A stretch of DNA of 64,000 bases, from the NCBI GenBank assembly GCA_018873245.2, contig JAEMBT020000005.1, forward strand, positions 12,942,001 through 13,006,000. Direction: 5' to 3'. The stretch is from Archegozetes longisetosus (Eukaryota > Arthropoda > Arachnida > Sarcoptiformes > Trhypochthoniidae). The position numbers were made by a program, and so were the translations under genes. The notes beneath the pieces were generated by a model. It did not search any database. It saw only the letters and a program-made list of their open reading frames with translations, and was not told the origin of the DNA. Below are positions 1 to 14,298 of this stretch, piece after piece. How positions within the stretch are numbered: the first letter of the stretch is position 1; each line of letters starts with the position of its first letter.

Positions 1-1145
1 TCGTTTGTGTTGTATTGAATTATCATTCATTCTCATCAAAATCAACTGGAAATAAAACGGGTAAATATTAGTTTTGAAAAATAATTCTAAAAAGTTTTTA
101 AACTTAGAATGGTATTATTAGTTCACATGAGTTTGTATTAGGTTTAAATCATCCAAATTGTAATAGATATGAATTGTTAATTAGATTACTTAAGTTAAAA
201 GTAGATTTGTTATAAAAATGATATAATTTAGAGGTGATAGAGATTCTTAAAAGGAGTGACCGCATTTTAAACATAGGAAAAGGAAAGTTGAAAGCTTTCA
301 GTTTTAATCAAAGTACAATATAATTAACTTTTGCTATGAAAATAATTAATTCATTTAAAATATTTTTCAACTACATCTGTAAGAATGCGTGCTCATCTCA
401 TTAAATACTAAACGATTCCTTCACAAACGACTGAAGGCTTAAAGTAGTTTTACAGTTATCAAATTTTATAGAAATATTTGTATGTTAAAATTATTATTTA
501 AACATTAACTAAAGACTAGAAATATGTTTTGGTTTATAATTCTTAATGTTAGGTATTTGTGGCTTACAGAAAATTGATCTAAAAGACTAAAGAATTTTAC
601 TGTTATATTGCAATTGAGATAAGCTCATTTGATTTCAAAATAGATAAAAATAATGTGTAATTGATATGCAAAAAGGGTAAAATGTTGCACTCCAGGTTTT
701 TTCTCTCAAAAGCCTAAAATTGAGATTTTTCAGTTGATTTTCATATTATGTACATAAAAAGCACTTCAAAGCGTTTGATTAATAAATGAGTAATAGATTT
801 TACAGAGCTTATTAAAGAAAGTGGTGACTTTACCATAGGTTGGGAGTTTTCAATTATGTCATAATCAAATTCAGAACCATTATTATATGAAAGAATAATC
901 TTTATTAGGGATTATTAGTCTGTAAGATGTTTAAGACTTTTAAAACTTTGACAATTGCACACCAATTGCATGAATAACCCGAAGATTGATCAAAATTAAC
1001 GTTAAATGTATAATAGTTTATGATCTTATGCTTTTTAGTTTAGATTTTATGAAAAATCTCGAAAAAACCTATTAAAATAAGCCTTAACTTCATTTGACTC
1101 TTAAGATTTTTAAATTTTTTTCAAGAAAAACACTCATTTAATAGA
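1..1145. other. Intergenic, nothing recognised
   Basis: AT-rich sequence with no long ORF, no recognisable protein similarity and no obvious repeat. It presumably includes the promoter of the short gene that starts at 1146. Confidence 0.4.
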
Positions 1146-2419
1146 ATGAATGATAAATTTCATAAAGCTTTCAAAAACATCGAGAAGCTAGCCAGTCGTT
1201 CAAACGGAACTTTGCAGCACAGCAAAACTCTGGGGCTCAACAAAAAATCAGAAAATGAACAAGACATTCGAACTAAAAACTTAGACGAACAAAAGATCTA
1301 CGTAAATATAAACGGAACTAAATACACAGCTATAATGAATGGAATTCATTTAAATAATGGTGATCACAATGATAACTGTAAATGCAATTGCAATTGCGAT
1401 CCAAACGATAACAGCGAAGAAACGATCCAATTGTATGCTATTGATGATCTTGAAGATTCAGATATGAATGTGGATGATATCGATGAGTTGGAACAAATTG
1501 AGAAACCATATAAATGTATTAATTCAACTATTTATAAGAATAAAGGCAAAGTAGTTGAAAAGTATTGAGTTTGCCAAACATACCCTAATATAATTGCCAA
1601 ACTAAACCTTAATATTAAATCTTCAAATTTGTCTTGTCTTTAAAATTTTACTTTTAATTACATGATTCATATCTCAGTAAGAGGATGCAAGGTAAGGTTG
1701 CAAAAATTTAATGAGCAACGAATGAATCATTAACTTTGGCAATACTCTAATTATTGGACTAAGTTTTCATAATAAAATGCCGGGATTGATATTAGGGTGT
1801 CTTTCACAGTTATATTAGTCAACTACTTTTCTCCTCTATTTCGCCTTTCTTGCTTATAGCACATTTAAATAAGATATTAGTTGAACTTTACCCCTTTTTT
1901 ATTGTAAATTGTTTTCACTAACATTATTTCATAAGTTTGAGTACACGCACAATAACTAAAAATGAAAGCTACAGTAGGTCTAGAACAATATAAGAGCTAA
2001 AAGTGAACTAAAGCCGAATATAGCGCAATTTATAAATTATCTATATTTTCAGATATACCAATGGAAATAATTGAGCTAGCACATCAACGACCAGCTCGCC
2101 TAACGACAACGACACAACTTCTTCACCTCCACTCAAATCCTTAATCTCTTCTGCCTCTTCAATAACTTCAGTTCTAAATCAATCCCCCATTAGTTTGGAA
2201 ACTATCACGCAATTAGGTTTATCCCTTATGCTAACGCTATTTATCCGCACAATACTTGGTCCGTTTGGTTCAATCCAATCAAGATTTTCTTTAAGTAATA
2301 AGAATCTTGGTTATTACAATAAATTTTATATGCGTTCTCACAATTACGATAACGAACACTACGACAGTAATGACATTCTTTCACTGATTGATAAATTGTT
2401 AGAAAAATTCGATAAGTAA
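1146..2419 (+). CDS. Unrecognised Asn/Asp-rich protein, possibly two exons
   Basis: I do not recognise this protein. An ATG at 1146 opens a 140-residue frame, polar and acidic, with a short Cys-Asn run (CKCNCNC) near residue 75 and many Asn, Asp and Glu in the second half. A second frame is open from about 2075 to the stop at 2419 and is also Asn/Ser/Thr-rich. It contains one hydrophobic stretch (LGLSLMLTLFIRTIL) and ends in an acidic-basic tail. Possible donors (gtagtt or gtattg) lie just before the first stop, and an acceptor-like 'gctag' lies at 2075-2079, so one two-exon gene is possible. The joint is inferred and the exact splice is unresolved. Similar composition on both sides is the only support for joining them. 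Two separate genes or a chance ORF remain possible. Confidence 0.35.
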
Positions 2420-2745
2420 TTGTCATGCAGTCTAAATACTTTTAGATAAAAAACCTTTAAATAAAAAATTGTCAACAAAAAACTCGAATTAGTTTTTGAT
2501 CTAGAAGTTGTTTGAAAAAATTGAGAAAATTCTTTAAAAAATTTGATTATAAACTAATTTATTAATCAATAAACACTGGTTTAATTTCTAAAATACAGTG
2601 AAAAACTGAGTGTCCAAAAGCTAGATATTCAACAAAATTTTAAAAATATAAACAGGATAAAACTCTCTGAAAATTGGAAAAAACGCAATTAAATGGAACC
2701 GATATGTATTTGAAGTGAAAAAGTAGACTAAACTATGGACAAAGA

Positions 2746-5700
2746 TCAAGTCCAAAGCGTTTGAGGCATTAGTTTTTCTTGAGTGCCCCACGAAGGTGTT
2801 AAGTCTTCATCGCATAGGAAGTAAAGCGGAGTTAAGACAAGATGACCACAAATTTTACTCAAACATTTTTGGCCTCATTCTTATCAGTATCCGCTAATTT
2901 ACGCTTTTTTAGATATTCCTTAAGCTGTGGAAAGGACCGAACCTCATCGGTCGGGATAACAGTAAAAACTCTCTCATAGATTGAGGAATTTTTAGCTGCA
3001 GTTGCGATCCAGACATCTTTATAGAACTCATCACAAACTGGATCTGTTACATCCATATCAGATTTTGACTTAAAAAGTCCCAAATGTTCTCTCATTAACA
3101 TTCGCCTCAGTGAACCGCAAAATTTGCCGCTATTATAGGGCTGACCATTCATTATACTTGGCTCGAATTCTTCATCCGATATGACAACTGCCACCTCTGA
3201 GTCTCTGTTGCCTAACATACTTCGATCATTGATGTTTGAAGAACCAATTATGACCTTCTTGTCGTCAACTAATAACAGTTTGCTATTAAAATAAATTAAG
3301 AGTCAGGAAAATTTTGATAAACTTTCAGCCTCAATACAAAACTTTGTCTAGTATTGTCTGAACACGTATCCAAAATCTTATTCATTTAGAAAAATGTTTA
3401 TTTTTCATTTTGATCAAACTCTAGCATTATTTATATTTGTTTAGAAATATGAATCATCTTAACTAAAACTAAGTTTAGGGTTAATCAGATTAGATTGTGC
3501 TAAACTAAGCCACACTAAGAGCACTACCAGAGCACTAATTAATGGTTGGGTAAAATTCTCTATAATTTGGTCAACCCTTAATGGAATGGAAACTCAGAAT
3601 AAAAAAGATTTTAAGTGCGACTTAAGACAATGCCTGAGAGGTTTGGGAATAAAGCCAACTTTAATGTTGCCTCATACCTGTGAACATACACCAATTCTGT
3701 AACTAATTTGCCATGAAGCTCAGTATAATTTCTCAGACCATAAAAAGTAATATAACGACTCGTGTCTCCAATTTCTCGCTGTAAGCGCGCCAACAATGAG
3801 TTGTTACCGCGACATATAGTTGCGTAATTATAATGAGTAATTGCTTGAATAGCGACTCCACGACTTGTGCCGATTTCGCCTTAAAAACAATTACAAAAAA
3901 TTTCAACTTCAAAATAAGACAAGTTTTGAAGCAATAAAATTACAGGTTTTTGAGTTAATATACCTTCAAATGCTGGCAGTAATGGAAACAAGACGAAAAC
4001 TCTGAACGTTTCATGATCTCTAAATGCGCGGATTATTCTGTAATATAAGGCTTCACCAATTCTGTTTACGACTACTTGGTTCGAGTTTGGCGTTTCAGAC
4101 TTTGATTGAGTTATGAAAAATTGATTTTCAATATAAATATAATGCTTGGCATTGTTTATAGTGTCGACGTATGCGTCTAATATCGATGTATCACATACTT
4201 TTATACCAGCTGACCAGTCGGCCACTGATCGAACCTTTAATTAAATCATTTATGGTTAGTACGACTTCAAATTTATAGACTTGTCAACAGAAAAAAAACT
4301 TATATAAAGAAATTCTTAATTTTCCACAGAATTATCAATAAGCTAATCATGAATTTATGACTCTGTCAACAAAAACAGTTTACATTACAGAAACTTTAGG
4401 TATAATTCAAATCAACTTTAAGTGAAAATAGATTAATTAATTATCAAAACTTTATACCATTTGACACGAAACAAGATTAGATCTGAGTAGATATTTAGGA
4501 GGCTTGATTTGGCTAATATTCTCATAGCTTTTAGGTATAAGCCATGGATAGGAATCGTTAAACTTGGCTTTTGTTGATTTGGTAAAATTCCACCTCTCGA
4601 TGAAATGTCGCGCCACATCCCTGGCAGCTGCACCTGTCACCATGCACGAGAGGTCATGCCATGGCATACGTGGAGTTGTATTTCGATCGATCAAATCTTG
4701 AAACGGTAGGTTCAGATCGACAAAATCTTTGACTATGAAGTTTGTGTAATCTTTTCCGAACCATAACTTCGAGCCTCCTTTTAGTCCTTCAATTGCTTGT
4801 TCGCTAGGGGACTTCCTCAACCGACTATTGATAGCTAAATCTAACTGGTCTTCATCGGGGAGTTCACTAATGTCAACTGATGAATCAGCTTCATGTATTT
4901 TATTGCGAGTGAAGCGTTTCAGATTTTGTAATCTCTATTGAGAAAAAAGTTAATCAATAATTTGAAACATTATATTAGGCTTTTGTCCCAGTATGAAGCT
5001 TAAGTTGTTCAAAATCGTGCTCAGCAATAATAACATTTATTTAGAGCTTGAATATGGTGAAGCTCAATACAATTGAAAGCTCAACCAAATACGGACCTGA
5101 TTCACAACAATAGTAATCATAGTCCTGAACTAAAGCCTGATTTTGTCTCATATAAAAACAATAATTAAATGAATTTTTAGTAATACCGCCACAGCTTGTA
5201 ATCTCTTGGTCCTTAATTTGCTGGTCAGTCGTAATTTAAAGCTATTCTCGATATTGGTTGGCTGAGAACCAGTATTGGTATCGGTTAAACCATTTTCACC
5301 CGAAGTAACAGGAACTTGGTCTTCAACAGTTAATTGATTATCACTACTTGTATTATTGTTAATATTTGGACTTTTTTCTTCAATTTCACTGCTTCTACCA
5401 TCTATGACATCAGTTACTCCATTGGCTTCTTTAGCATTGAGATCAAATCTGACTACAGGTTCGACAACTGGTATGTAAAACTTGCTTTCACTAAAGCTTT
5501 CCCTTTCTTCTTGCGAGGCCAGCTGAGGTTGAGATATAGATCTAATTTTCACTCCGTAAGGAGATGTTGAGTTTCGTATTGAGCGACTAAAGTCAGAAAA
5601 AAAATTATTTCAGATCAAAACTGAAACTTCAAGTCAATTCATACCAAAAGATATCATATTTCATAACTATGTTTTTAAATTAAAATCTTAATAGTTTTGG

Positions 5701-8700
5701 GCTATAAAACAAAACTTATTGTGACTTATGACTAGTTAACTAAGACTTAATAAAATTGAAAATTATATATCTTTCTGCTATAAAGTAAAACTATAATCTG
5801 TTGTAATTTATAATTAAATAAATAAAACTTAAAATAAAAATCTAGAAATTTGTGCTACAAATCGTTCAAATTTGAGACAACATTAAATTAATTTACTCAT
5901 TACTGCCATCACTTGTATCGATAGCAATTCCGCCTAAATCTGAAAGTTTATGTTCATAGTTATCCCAACGACCATAACAGAGATCAATACCACCAACGAA
6001 AGCGTAAGTTTGATCAACGATGACAAGCTTTTCGTGATGAGACCACAAAAGAGGTCCACCGCGTACTGTATCTGGATGTCGAAGAACCTTTATGTTATGG
6101 TGCAGTTTCATGAGCACTTGCTTAGTGTAGAGAGAATTTATACTAATTCCTAACTCAACTTCTTTATAGAGAAGAATATATACGCGAACGCCTTGCATGG
6201 CTTTGCGCTGGAGTATTCGATCCAATCGCCATTGATCACCGTGAATCACCTCAATAGATACAATAAAAAAGCATATTTCACTTAATTCAATTTTAGGCTT
6301 TAGTGTTCAATTTGCCTATATAATTGTTTACGCGCCAAATATTAATTTCTATTTGTTTGAACTTCAATTAAACACAACTGATGAGCTGCACGAGAAAAGT
6401 TTGGATTGAATTCACTTATCACTAGATGTTAATTTGCGCTCAAAAATTCACTATTAACAGTTTGTATTTGATGTGCCATCATGATTGCGGATATGTATTT
6501 TAACAACTTTATAATAAGCAATAATTTAATACTAATCTAAAGGCCACTCTAATGGATTCGAAATGTTTGACAAAATTAGATTTTAAATACTGAGTTATTT
6601 AGAAGTTGTGCGCGATCCGTCTAACAATAAGTACTCATTAAATTAATTTCCTATTAAAAGAGGCAAAATTAAGAGTTTGATCCTTCTCATCTGATGTGGA
6701 GAATCAGTTAATGCTTTCCTGAGTCAACTTAATTTTCAGCACAATCTACAACAAATAAGGGGAAGTTGGGAACTAGAGCCAAGTTTTTCTCTCAGCCAAG
6801 ACTTACAGGTCTTCTCATATAGATTTCAGGGCTTAGCCACCAGTCAGCTATAAATATTTCTTGTTTAGCCGACTCTAGAGCTTCAGAGACAGCTTCGAAA
6901 TGATTGGCACCATCGACAAACCATTGAGCAGGTGTATGAGATCTAATTGGTGCGAATGACTCATAACGGTTTGAGCTCGTGAAATCTCGAGCATAAGTTC
7001 TTGAAGTCTCCATCAGATAATCAGCTAATTCTGAGGCTTTTCTAGAAGTCCAACATTTGAGGTAAAGATCGCGAGACATGTTTGATATACGTATGCCGTG
7101 GTGCACACCCATTGTAGAGACACCTAAATCAAAAGTTAACTGTAATTATCATAAATTTAGACTCTGCTACCGAACTGGATCTGTATTGATGTTAATCACA
7201 CTCACTAACAATAATTCATATGTTTAAGTTTGATAAGTCTTTATCGGTTAACTCAACTTAAATACGAGCGTCATTTAATATAAAATTATTTTTATCAGAG
7301 ATTTAGGCATTGGAGCCGAATTGGATATGTAGTGTTGTAAATCATGTTGACTTAAAATAGCATATAAGTTTAAGTCAGGCTTCAATTTTATCTAAAGCAA
7401 ACATAATTTAAATGTGAGAGTAGTTTACAACAATATATGATCAGTTCTTCACTGAAGCTTTCAATTGATTGACTACCTGAATCAGCTTTAAATCCATGAT
7501 CAAAAAGCATAACAGCTCTAATCCGTCCATCTTTTGGACGCAAATATAAAACACACGAATCTTTAACAACAAGCCAACGTTTACGCCAGTGCCCGCTGAT
7601 ATCAGTGAAGAAGTTTTCAACTCTTGTACAACAAGTCGCTCTCCGGAATCCTCCAGCTCGCTTCATGACTAAAAATTCTTTTCCCTTATGTCCCAATTCG
7701 TCAACAAATGAAAGAGGACTTATCTCAAGAAAGTTCATCATTTCGTGATGGTTTCGATACATCGGTATTTTTAAGCAGTTCTGCAGATAATCTTCCAATT
7801 GTTTCTGAAATCCAAAGATTTTTTTAAATATTTTTTTGATTGATTTTTGGTTTCTATATAGCAGTTACTAATTTTTTAGTCATTTAATTCCATTTAAACT
7901 TTAAACCATCAGTGAAAACATTTAAAAATTGATTATGATTTCCACCCAAAACTCAAAAATATTTGAAGTTAATAAAAATTATGCAAACTTAATTAAAAAG
8001 CATTTCTGTCTAGAAGATACTAGTTTTTCGGTTGTGAAAAACTAGCTAAACTTTCAATCGTTATATATTGCTATCTAAGAGTCACTACTTTTGATTCATC
8101 AAAAATAAACTAAACTTTTTAATTATTATATGAAACAAACCTTACGATTTTCAAGTCCTTCTTGTGATATCAAAGCTTCGGGGCGTCTCGGAAATCGGGG
8201 AACAGGTCTCCTATTTCCGGGTCCAAAACTTTTACGTCTCTCTCTATGCTTTCTTAGCGGTAACGGTATCGTTAAAGAAGCTCTAAATATTAACAACTGC
8301 TGGTGAAGATGATTGAAGTGATTATGCCTTCTCTTAACAGTCCATTTATAAGTGGAATGCTCGACTTCTATGGTATACAGATTAGGATTCAATAAATGAG
8401 TTGTTGCGTTGTGTTCCACATTAACTATCTTGACTTTGACTGAACAATGAGGTATAAGCCAATTGATTTTCGGGTCTTTGAAGCTCTTCGGTGGATCATA
8501 TATTCGAGAATATGGTATTCGTTGCACTGAAACTGTTCAAAATTGAATTTATTCGTCTGCATTTAATTAATAAAAAGTTTAGGAAAACTTGTTTCTCTAA
8601 CCATTGCTTATATTTGTTCCGTCAGTGAAATCGTCGACGTCTCCAGTAATCGGTGGTAAGTCTTCATAATCGGAATCATGTTCTTCAGTACTTAACTCAC

Positions 8701-8725
8701 TGGTGAAGTTGACGTTAGAAGTCAT
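2746..8725 (-). CDS. PLD1/2-like: Phospholipase D (PX-PH-HKD type), 10 exons, one frame break near the 3' end
   Basis: This is a phosphatidylcholine-hydrolysing phospholipase D of the animal PLD1/PLD2 type, which makes phosphatidic acid at membranes. Exons read on the minus strand: 8725-8602, 8526-8141, 7804-7429, 7123-6807, 6249-5897, 5586-5187, 4934-4458, 4234-3964, 3879-3678, 3282-2746. All joints have GT-AG ends and consistent phase. Order: acidic N-terminus, PX domain (about residues 55-165), PH-like domain (about 170-295), first catalytic motif HHEKLVIVD with GG downstream (about 472), a variable loop (about 520-650), conserved TTPRMPWHD and [11 protein letters not shown] segments, and the second motif HSKLLLVDD with GSSN (about 968). 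The start ATG at 8725 follows directly after an acceptor, so a 5' untranslated intron is likely. The frame stops at 2859, but the family's C-terminus, ending in the invariant Leu-Trp-Thr, continues one frame over to a stop at 2746. Exactly one base is missing. With that base the product is about 1147 residues. Confidence 0.93.
2859..2862 (-). other. Single-base frame break in phospholipase D
   Basis: The upstream frame meets TGA here, while the next frame encodes about 37 residues that match the PLD C-terminus and end with Trp-Thr-stop at 2746. Summed exon length is one base short of a multiple of three. No intron fits in the gap. Short A and T runs flank the site. This is either a base-call or assembly deletion, or a recent mutation. 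Confidence 0.75.
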
Positions 8726-11700
8726 CTGAAAGAATTTGGAAGTAAGACTTGTAGAAAGTATAGTGAACTAATAGTAGAAACTATAATTACTTTACAATGT
8801 AATCAATAGTAAATATATTTATCACATTACAAATACGATAAAATGTATTGAAGATCGTTGTTGCTTATCTTCATTACATAGCTTATATGTTTGAATAGGA
8901 GTTTGGGAAATGCATTTATATATCTCTATTACATGACTGACTAATAAAATAATTTCTCTCACTAGTCAATAGTCAAAAAATGAATGTGCAAAAAATATGG
9001 CAAAACATATGCCAAAATTTCTAATTACTAAACAATATTTAGTTAATATTGATGAAGAAAACACCTATGCGTTTTATATTCCAAAATCAACTACATTATA
9101 GATGAAAGAGTTTTGAATTTTATTTTTGCCAAGGCTTCAGTCTAATGTGAACTTTGCAAAATTAATAGATTTTGTTAAAAATAAAGTAATGTCTTTATTA
9201 CAAGGTTTATCCAAGGAAAAATTGTGGATATCTTCAAAAATATATAGACCTAATAGAAACCATACCTAAGGCTTATAATTGTTTTAAGGTTTTTCTTGCT
9301 CTAAAGCCTTGACTTAAATTTAACATAAACATTTTTTTTGCAAATTCATAGCAAATGTTTCCTCGATTAAAAACTATCTTATCGTCAAAATTAATATTTA
9401 ATATTTAGATAAGCTCTTGATATGAAAAGTCTGTTAGATGTTTTGCTAACAGAATAAGGTTTAGAAGCCATTCAATAATTTTTAAATATTTATCAACATC
9501 TTATTCGAGTCTACGCGAGAAAACACTTTACACATTTTTAAGACTTATTGACTCTCAACTCAACTCAACTCTAACTGAAAAGTTAGACAATTCTGATGAA
9601 CAAAGATAAACAAGTTATGCGAATATCTGTAAAGAACGTTAAGTTGATTAAGGATAGACTCATATTTAAAATTGGATTTCAGATTTTCAAAACTAAGATA
9701 ACAAAAAGGAACTAAGATTTGAGTAGCTGCCTGTCTATTGACCAAGTCTTAACTAAGTTGCTGTGGTATACAGTTAAAGGAACTAATTATCAATTTGCCG
9801 GAACATTAAACAGACGACTTATTTGTTAATATCTAACAGATAGTATCTATACAAAAGTTACAAATATTTTCTATCCTTCAAACATATCTACTCAATGCTA
9901 CAAAAGTTGTGTCATATCAGTCAGTATGATTATGAATTTAACAAAATTGATTGCAAATACTGATGGCGTACAATAGAAATAAAAAGCTTCTACTTTTTCT
10001 CTCTCCTATGCACTTGTTTTGTAATTGAACTAAATTCTCTTTTAGGTGTATTTATACAAAATTTTATTTTTAGAATAAGAAATCAAATATCAATTTTTGC
10101 AACATTCAGCGAATAACTTTTTTTTTATAGATTTTCTTACAACCTATTTGTTTTTCAAATTTAATAAATGTTCGAATAGATATTGAATAACAGGAAAACA
10201 AATGAGTAGTTTGTGACAACTTTTTTCATACATCTATTGGTATGAGTTTATGCAACATAAAATTCAAATTTTTGAGGAAATCAATAGAGGTTGAAAAACG
10301 CAAGTTCAAACTAAATATATATAGAACAAATTACAGTCAATTTAAAGAGTCTAGTCATAATAAATAAATAAGTATAAAATGAGAAATTAAACTTAAAAAA
10401 TGATACCTTTTTTGATAAGTAATCCGAAAAATCAATACAAAACTAACGCTGGAATGACTTTACAGTCTGAACAGCAAAACAAATGGCACAAGGCTTTAAA
10501 AAGTTTTCAAAATAAATAATAACTAATTGATTGAGCACATAGTTATTTAAAATTGATATTCAAATGAAAAAATCTTAAATTTAAAATAACATAAATAATA
10601 ATATATAAAATAGTTTTGATAAACTTTGTTCTCTTTTAGTCCGATGTATTGACTTTACAGCTGAAGTCTTTGATGCGATACCCATTTGAGTTCACGTGAG
10701 GCAAGTATAGTATGGCTATATAATAGTCACCAAATTGAGATTGTGCTAGTGATGTATAAATATATTTTCGCACTGCACTTATATTAATATTATTTTTATC
10801 ACGAAATCTGGTTCAATGAGGAACTTTACACTGTATTATGATGCATCAAAATATGTTAAACTTATTTTAAGAACAAAATACACTATGTAGAGAAAGTTTA
10901 TCCAGCTATTAGTTAAGTATTGAAATGAATTTGTCTATAGAACTAGTTAACTAAATATTACTTTGCATTTTGTGTAAGTCAAATAGACTGATTGCCGGTT
11001 CATTCATTTCTATAGAAAACAAAAAACTATTATTTCTTCCTCGAATCACTTTATTCCAAATTTTAAGAACTTTTTAAAATAATTTCCACATAGTAATTAT
11101 GTGATAAAACTAGTTCAAACACAACTAAATACTTTTATTACTAAAATATGACATAATATTGAGAATTAATACCGAAAACCTTGAAGATTAAGAGGAGAGT
11201 TAAGACAACACTAGCTAAACGAGCAAATTATACCTATGATTGCTAGTCACTGAAGTCAAGGCAAACAACTTTTAGTGTACTGAGTTTCCATAGAGCTTCT
11301 ATCTGACTATCAGTTGTGATGTCACTGCAGATTAAATATATTTTTAATGTAGTTCGTCAAACCAACAACATACTCATAGACCCGGTTAATTATGTTATTT
11401 ATCTATTAATATTTATAACTAGTCTTCAGCTGTAAAATCTGCATTAATTCCGGAGGAAAAGGATGAAAAGCTAGACTTTTTTAGTTATTAGTAATAACTT
11501 ATTACTTTAATTTTAGCTTAAACTTAGACTTTTCTAACATATAAAGTCTGCAATAACTGATTTGAACTTGAAATTAAGCTTTTAATCAATTAAAAGAGTT
11601 TTGTTTTCCAGAAGTACTTCACTTCAATAATGACTCACGAGGACTTCATTTAGGTTCAATAATTCTTATCTTTTATCTTAAAAATATTTGTTCGATCGAA

Positions 11701-13056
11701 TAAAACTTTTTTCTACTAATCAAAGTGAGATCAATTGTTGCTTGTATTATTAATAACTGTGACTAAATCTCATTCTGAACACAATATTGTGCGGAATCAA
11801 AGTCGATAATTTAATATTATTCATAAACAACTTATGCTTGCTGAATGCAGATTTAAGAATAGATTTGATACAAATTGTATTTTCTTTCACTGACATCATT
11901 AACAATCTGATGACAATTACATGGATTCAAATAATAGAATATTACGCTTGAAATAAGTTTCTACAATCCTCTGAACAATTGACAGGATATATGGATCAGT
12001 ATTTTCTTAATTTTTAAGCAGATGACTCCTTTCTTGAATGCTCCAAGAAAATAAAGTTTTAATAAAATAACCTCTTGGCAATTATTACATTAAAACTTAA
12101 TTTTTGCGCAACAATATTATATCACCTTAACCAAATATTTAATTAGAAAAAAGCTTTGATTATCTCATAGCAAGAAAAATTGAACTTTATCTTGTTCAAC
12201 AATTTTGTTTAGGCAGTAAAAGTGAATACCACCCGGAACGATCACAGCACTTCCTGGGCAGTTATGAGTTACAGAGTTGAGTTGCAAATTTCTTAATTTA
12301 AACCTTAGATTTGAAAATTCTTTATAATTAATAGGCAATTGCTGCAATTGTTCAATTTTTACAAGCATATTGATTAGGCATCAATAAAGCTTTGAAATTA
12401 TTAGTGCTTTAGGGATAGAACTATTTCCAAAATTTCAAAATAGCATTAAAGGTATAACTCATTTCTTTTACAAATACTAGTTTGTATTAAGAGTGAGTAC
12501 ATTTTTCTAATTTATTGAGTTGAGGCTCCATAAATGTCTGACTAGTGGAATATTTTAAGGAAATTACATCAGACAGGATTTTTCACTTTAAACTTAATCA
12601 ATATATTAAATTATTCGTAATGTAACTAAGCTCATTTATAATTAAATATAAAACGTAAGACACAAATTTTCAGAAGATAGTCTACATCAATGACTTTCAT
12701 TGGAAACGAATGCATTCTCAGGACATACTCTCCATTATCTTCATAATTGAATTTGATTAAAAAAGTTAATAAATATAGAAACACTTTTATAGTATCTGTT
12801 AACCATACTAGAAGTAGAAGTTTGTCTCATTCGTTGTATTGATTAAAACATAAACATTTCTTTATTGAGCTCCGATCACAAGAGATTGCTTTAAAATAAG
12901 ATAGATGTGAAAAAGACATATGAAGCAACGATAATCTCGTCGAAGATATGAGTCGGTTGATTTGCTCAAAAATTATTTGACTCTATTTGTGTTAGAGGCT
13001 TTCATTCTACACAATAACCATTTATTAACTAAATTTCATAAGATTTCCCAATTCAA
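8726..13056. other. Long intergenic region, no gene seen
   Basis: About 4.3 kb of AT-rich DNA. Both strands show only short ORFs without recognisable similarity (for example 61 codons at 9560-9745 and 67 codons at 12165-12368, both minus). I see no transposase remnant and no long inverted repeat. It would contain the promoters of the divergent phospholipase D and the first LC8-like gene. Confidence 0.4.
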
Positions 13057-13846
13057 ATGAAGTCAATTTTAGTTCAAACAGTATTTATAGGATTATTATT
13101 TGAAGCAGTTCTGTGTGAACAAAATCAGTTAACAATAATCAAAAATGAAATGCCAGAAACGATCAAAGAGTTTTCAATTGGAACAGCTTTAATCGCACTT
13201 TCAGAGAGTAGTGATCAGAATGTGATCGCAGACAAACTGTCCAATGCATTAAATTCGAAATATGGTCCACAATGGTTTTCACTGGTCGGACCAACAGGTC
13301 TGGTCTCACATTTCGATACACAACCAAATACTTTATTGAACTTCGAATATGGAAAAACCCAAATACTTCTATTCAAACTTCAATCAACTAATACTCATAC
13401 TAACACTTCAAAAGTATGAGAATTTTTCTAGTAATTACTTTTTGTCAAAAAATTATTTAATTTATTATTTATTTATATTTAAGGTTGAATATAATGAGAT
13501 CATAAGCGAAGCCCGAAAGGCTAAGGATATTATATTTGAGTATAACTACGACCCTTTCGGTAATGTAACTCTAAAAAATGGAGTGATTTCTGCAGCAAAA
13601 TCTGCCATCAGTCACGACATAACTTTCTGTAAACCTAACTATTTGGTTGAGACGCATAATTGTTATTTTGGTCTAGCGGTTAAGATACAAGAAATTCTTG
13701 AAAGGGAATTAAGAGGCAGATGGAATGTTAAAGTTGGCATCAATGGTCATTACGAAGATGCATCAGCCGCTTATTTGAATTATTATGCCTTTCGTTTGGC
13801 TAATTTAAGAATATCTATCTGTCAAATATCATATAATAACGATTAA
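13057..13846 (+). CDS. Secreted tandem LC8-like (dynein light chain-like) protein, copy 1
   Basis: Two exons, 13057-13413 and 13484-13846, with a 70-bp GT-AG intron in phase 0, give 239 residues. Residues 1-20 form a clear signal peptide (MKSILVQTVFIGLLFEAVLC). Residues about 25-107 follow the LC8 dynein light chain pattern closely: an IIKNEMPE-like first strand, two helices, then KYGPQWFSLVG, and a GKTQILLFKL final strand, where LC8 has KYNPTWHCIVG and GQVAILLFK. The second exon carries a more divergent repeat of the same fold (about 140-232), including a C-x10-C pair (CKPNYLVETHNC) that a secreted protein could use as a disulfide. Canonical LC8 is cytosolic, about 89 residues and has one domain, so secretion and tandem duplication are both unusual. 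The sequence match is direct. The extracellular role is unknown. Confidence 0.8.
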
Positions 13847-14298
13847 ATTAGATTTACATAAGTTTTTGAAGTGATTTTCTATTCTATAGCGCAGAATAGG
13901 GAACCGTTGTTTCTATTGTTATATCAGCAGCTGTAACAAATTTCAAAATTTAATTTTCCTAATTTTTTTCCTATAAGTAAAAGATTTTTTAATGCAAAGC
14001 TTGGCAACAAATTTTTAAGATTTTTAATTAAGGGATGAATTTTTTACTTTGAACAATTCAATAGACTTAAAATAATTTGTTATGACTGGCAAAATTCTTT
14101 TACTATCAAGGACTAAAGCTTTGTACAATAACATTGATGGGAAAATACATGAGTTTTTAAATACTTTGAGTTAAGATAAAATACACAAAGTGATCCGGGA
14201 TAAAAGGCATATGAAATAAACTTAAGTCAATCGTCACTTAGTACTCACTCAATCAACTAATAAATAAATTTCTCTCATTCACTATTTTGAAAATTAAA
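13847..14298. other. Spacer between the two LC8-like genes
   Basis: About 450 bp, AT-rich, without an ORF. It should contain the poly(A) signal of copy 1 and the promoter of copy 2. It shows little similarity to the region upstream of copy 1, in contrast to the near-identical first exons. Confidence 0.4.

Noticed and set aside
2855..2865. A tiny intron explaining the PLD frame break
   Set aside because: Only about 7 bp would be available between usable GT and AG, too small for splicing. A one-base deletion explains the data better.
5334..6153. Plus-strand ORFs of 67-78 codons opposite the phospholipase D exons
   Set aside because: They are antisense shadows of well-supported PLD coding exons and carry no recognisable similarity.
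12165..12368. 67-codon minus ORF with an LRR-like look (LRFKLRNLQLNSV)
   Set aside because: Too short and isolated. No neighbouring exons or phase-compatible splice sites found.
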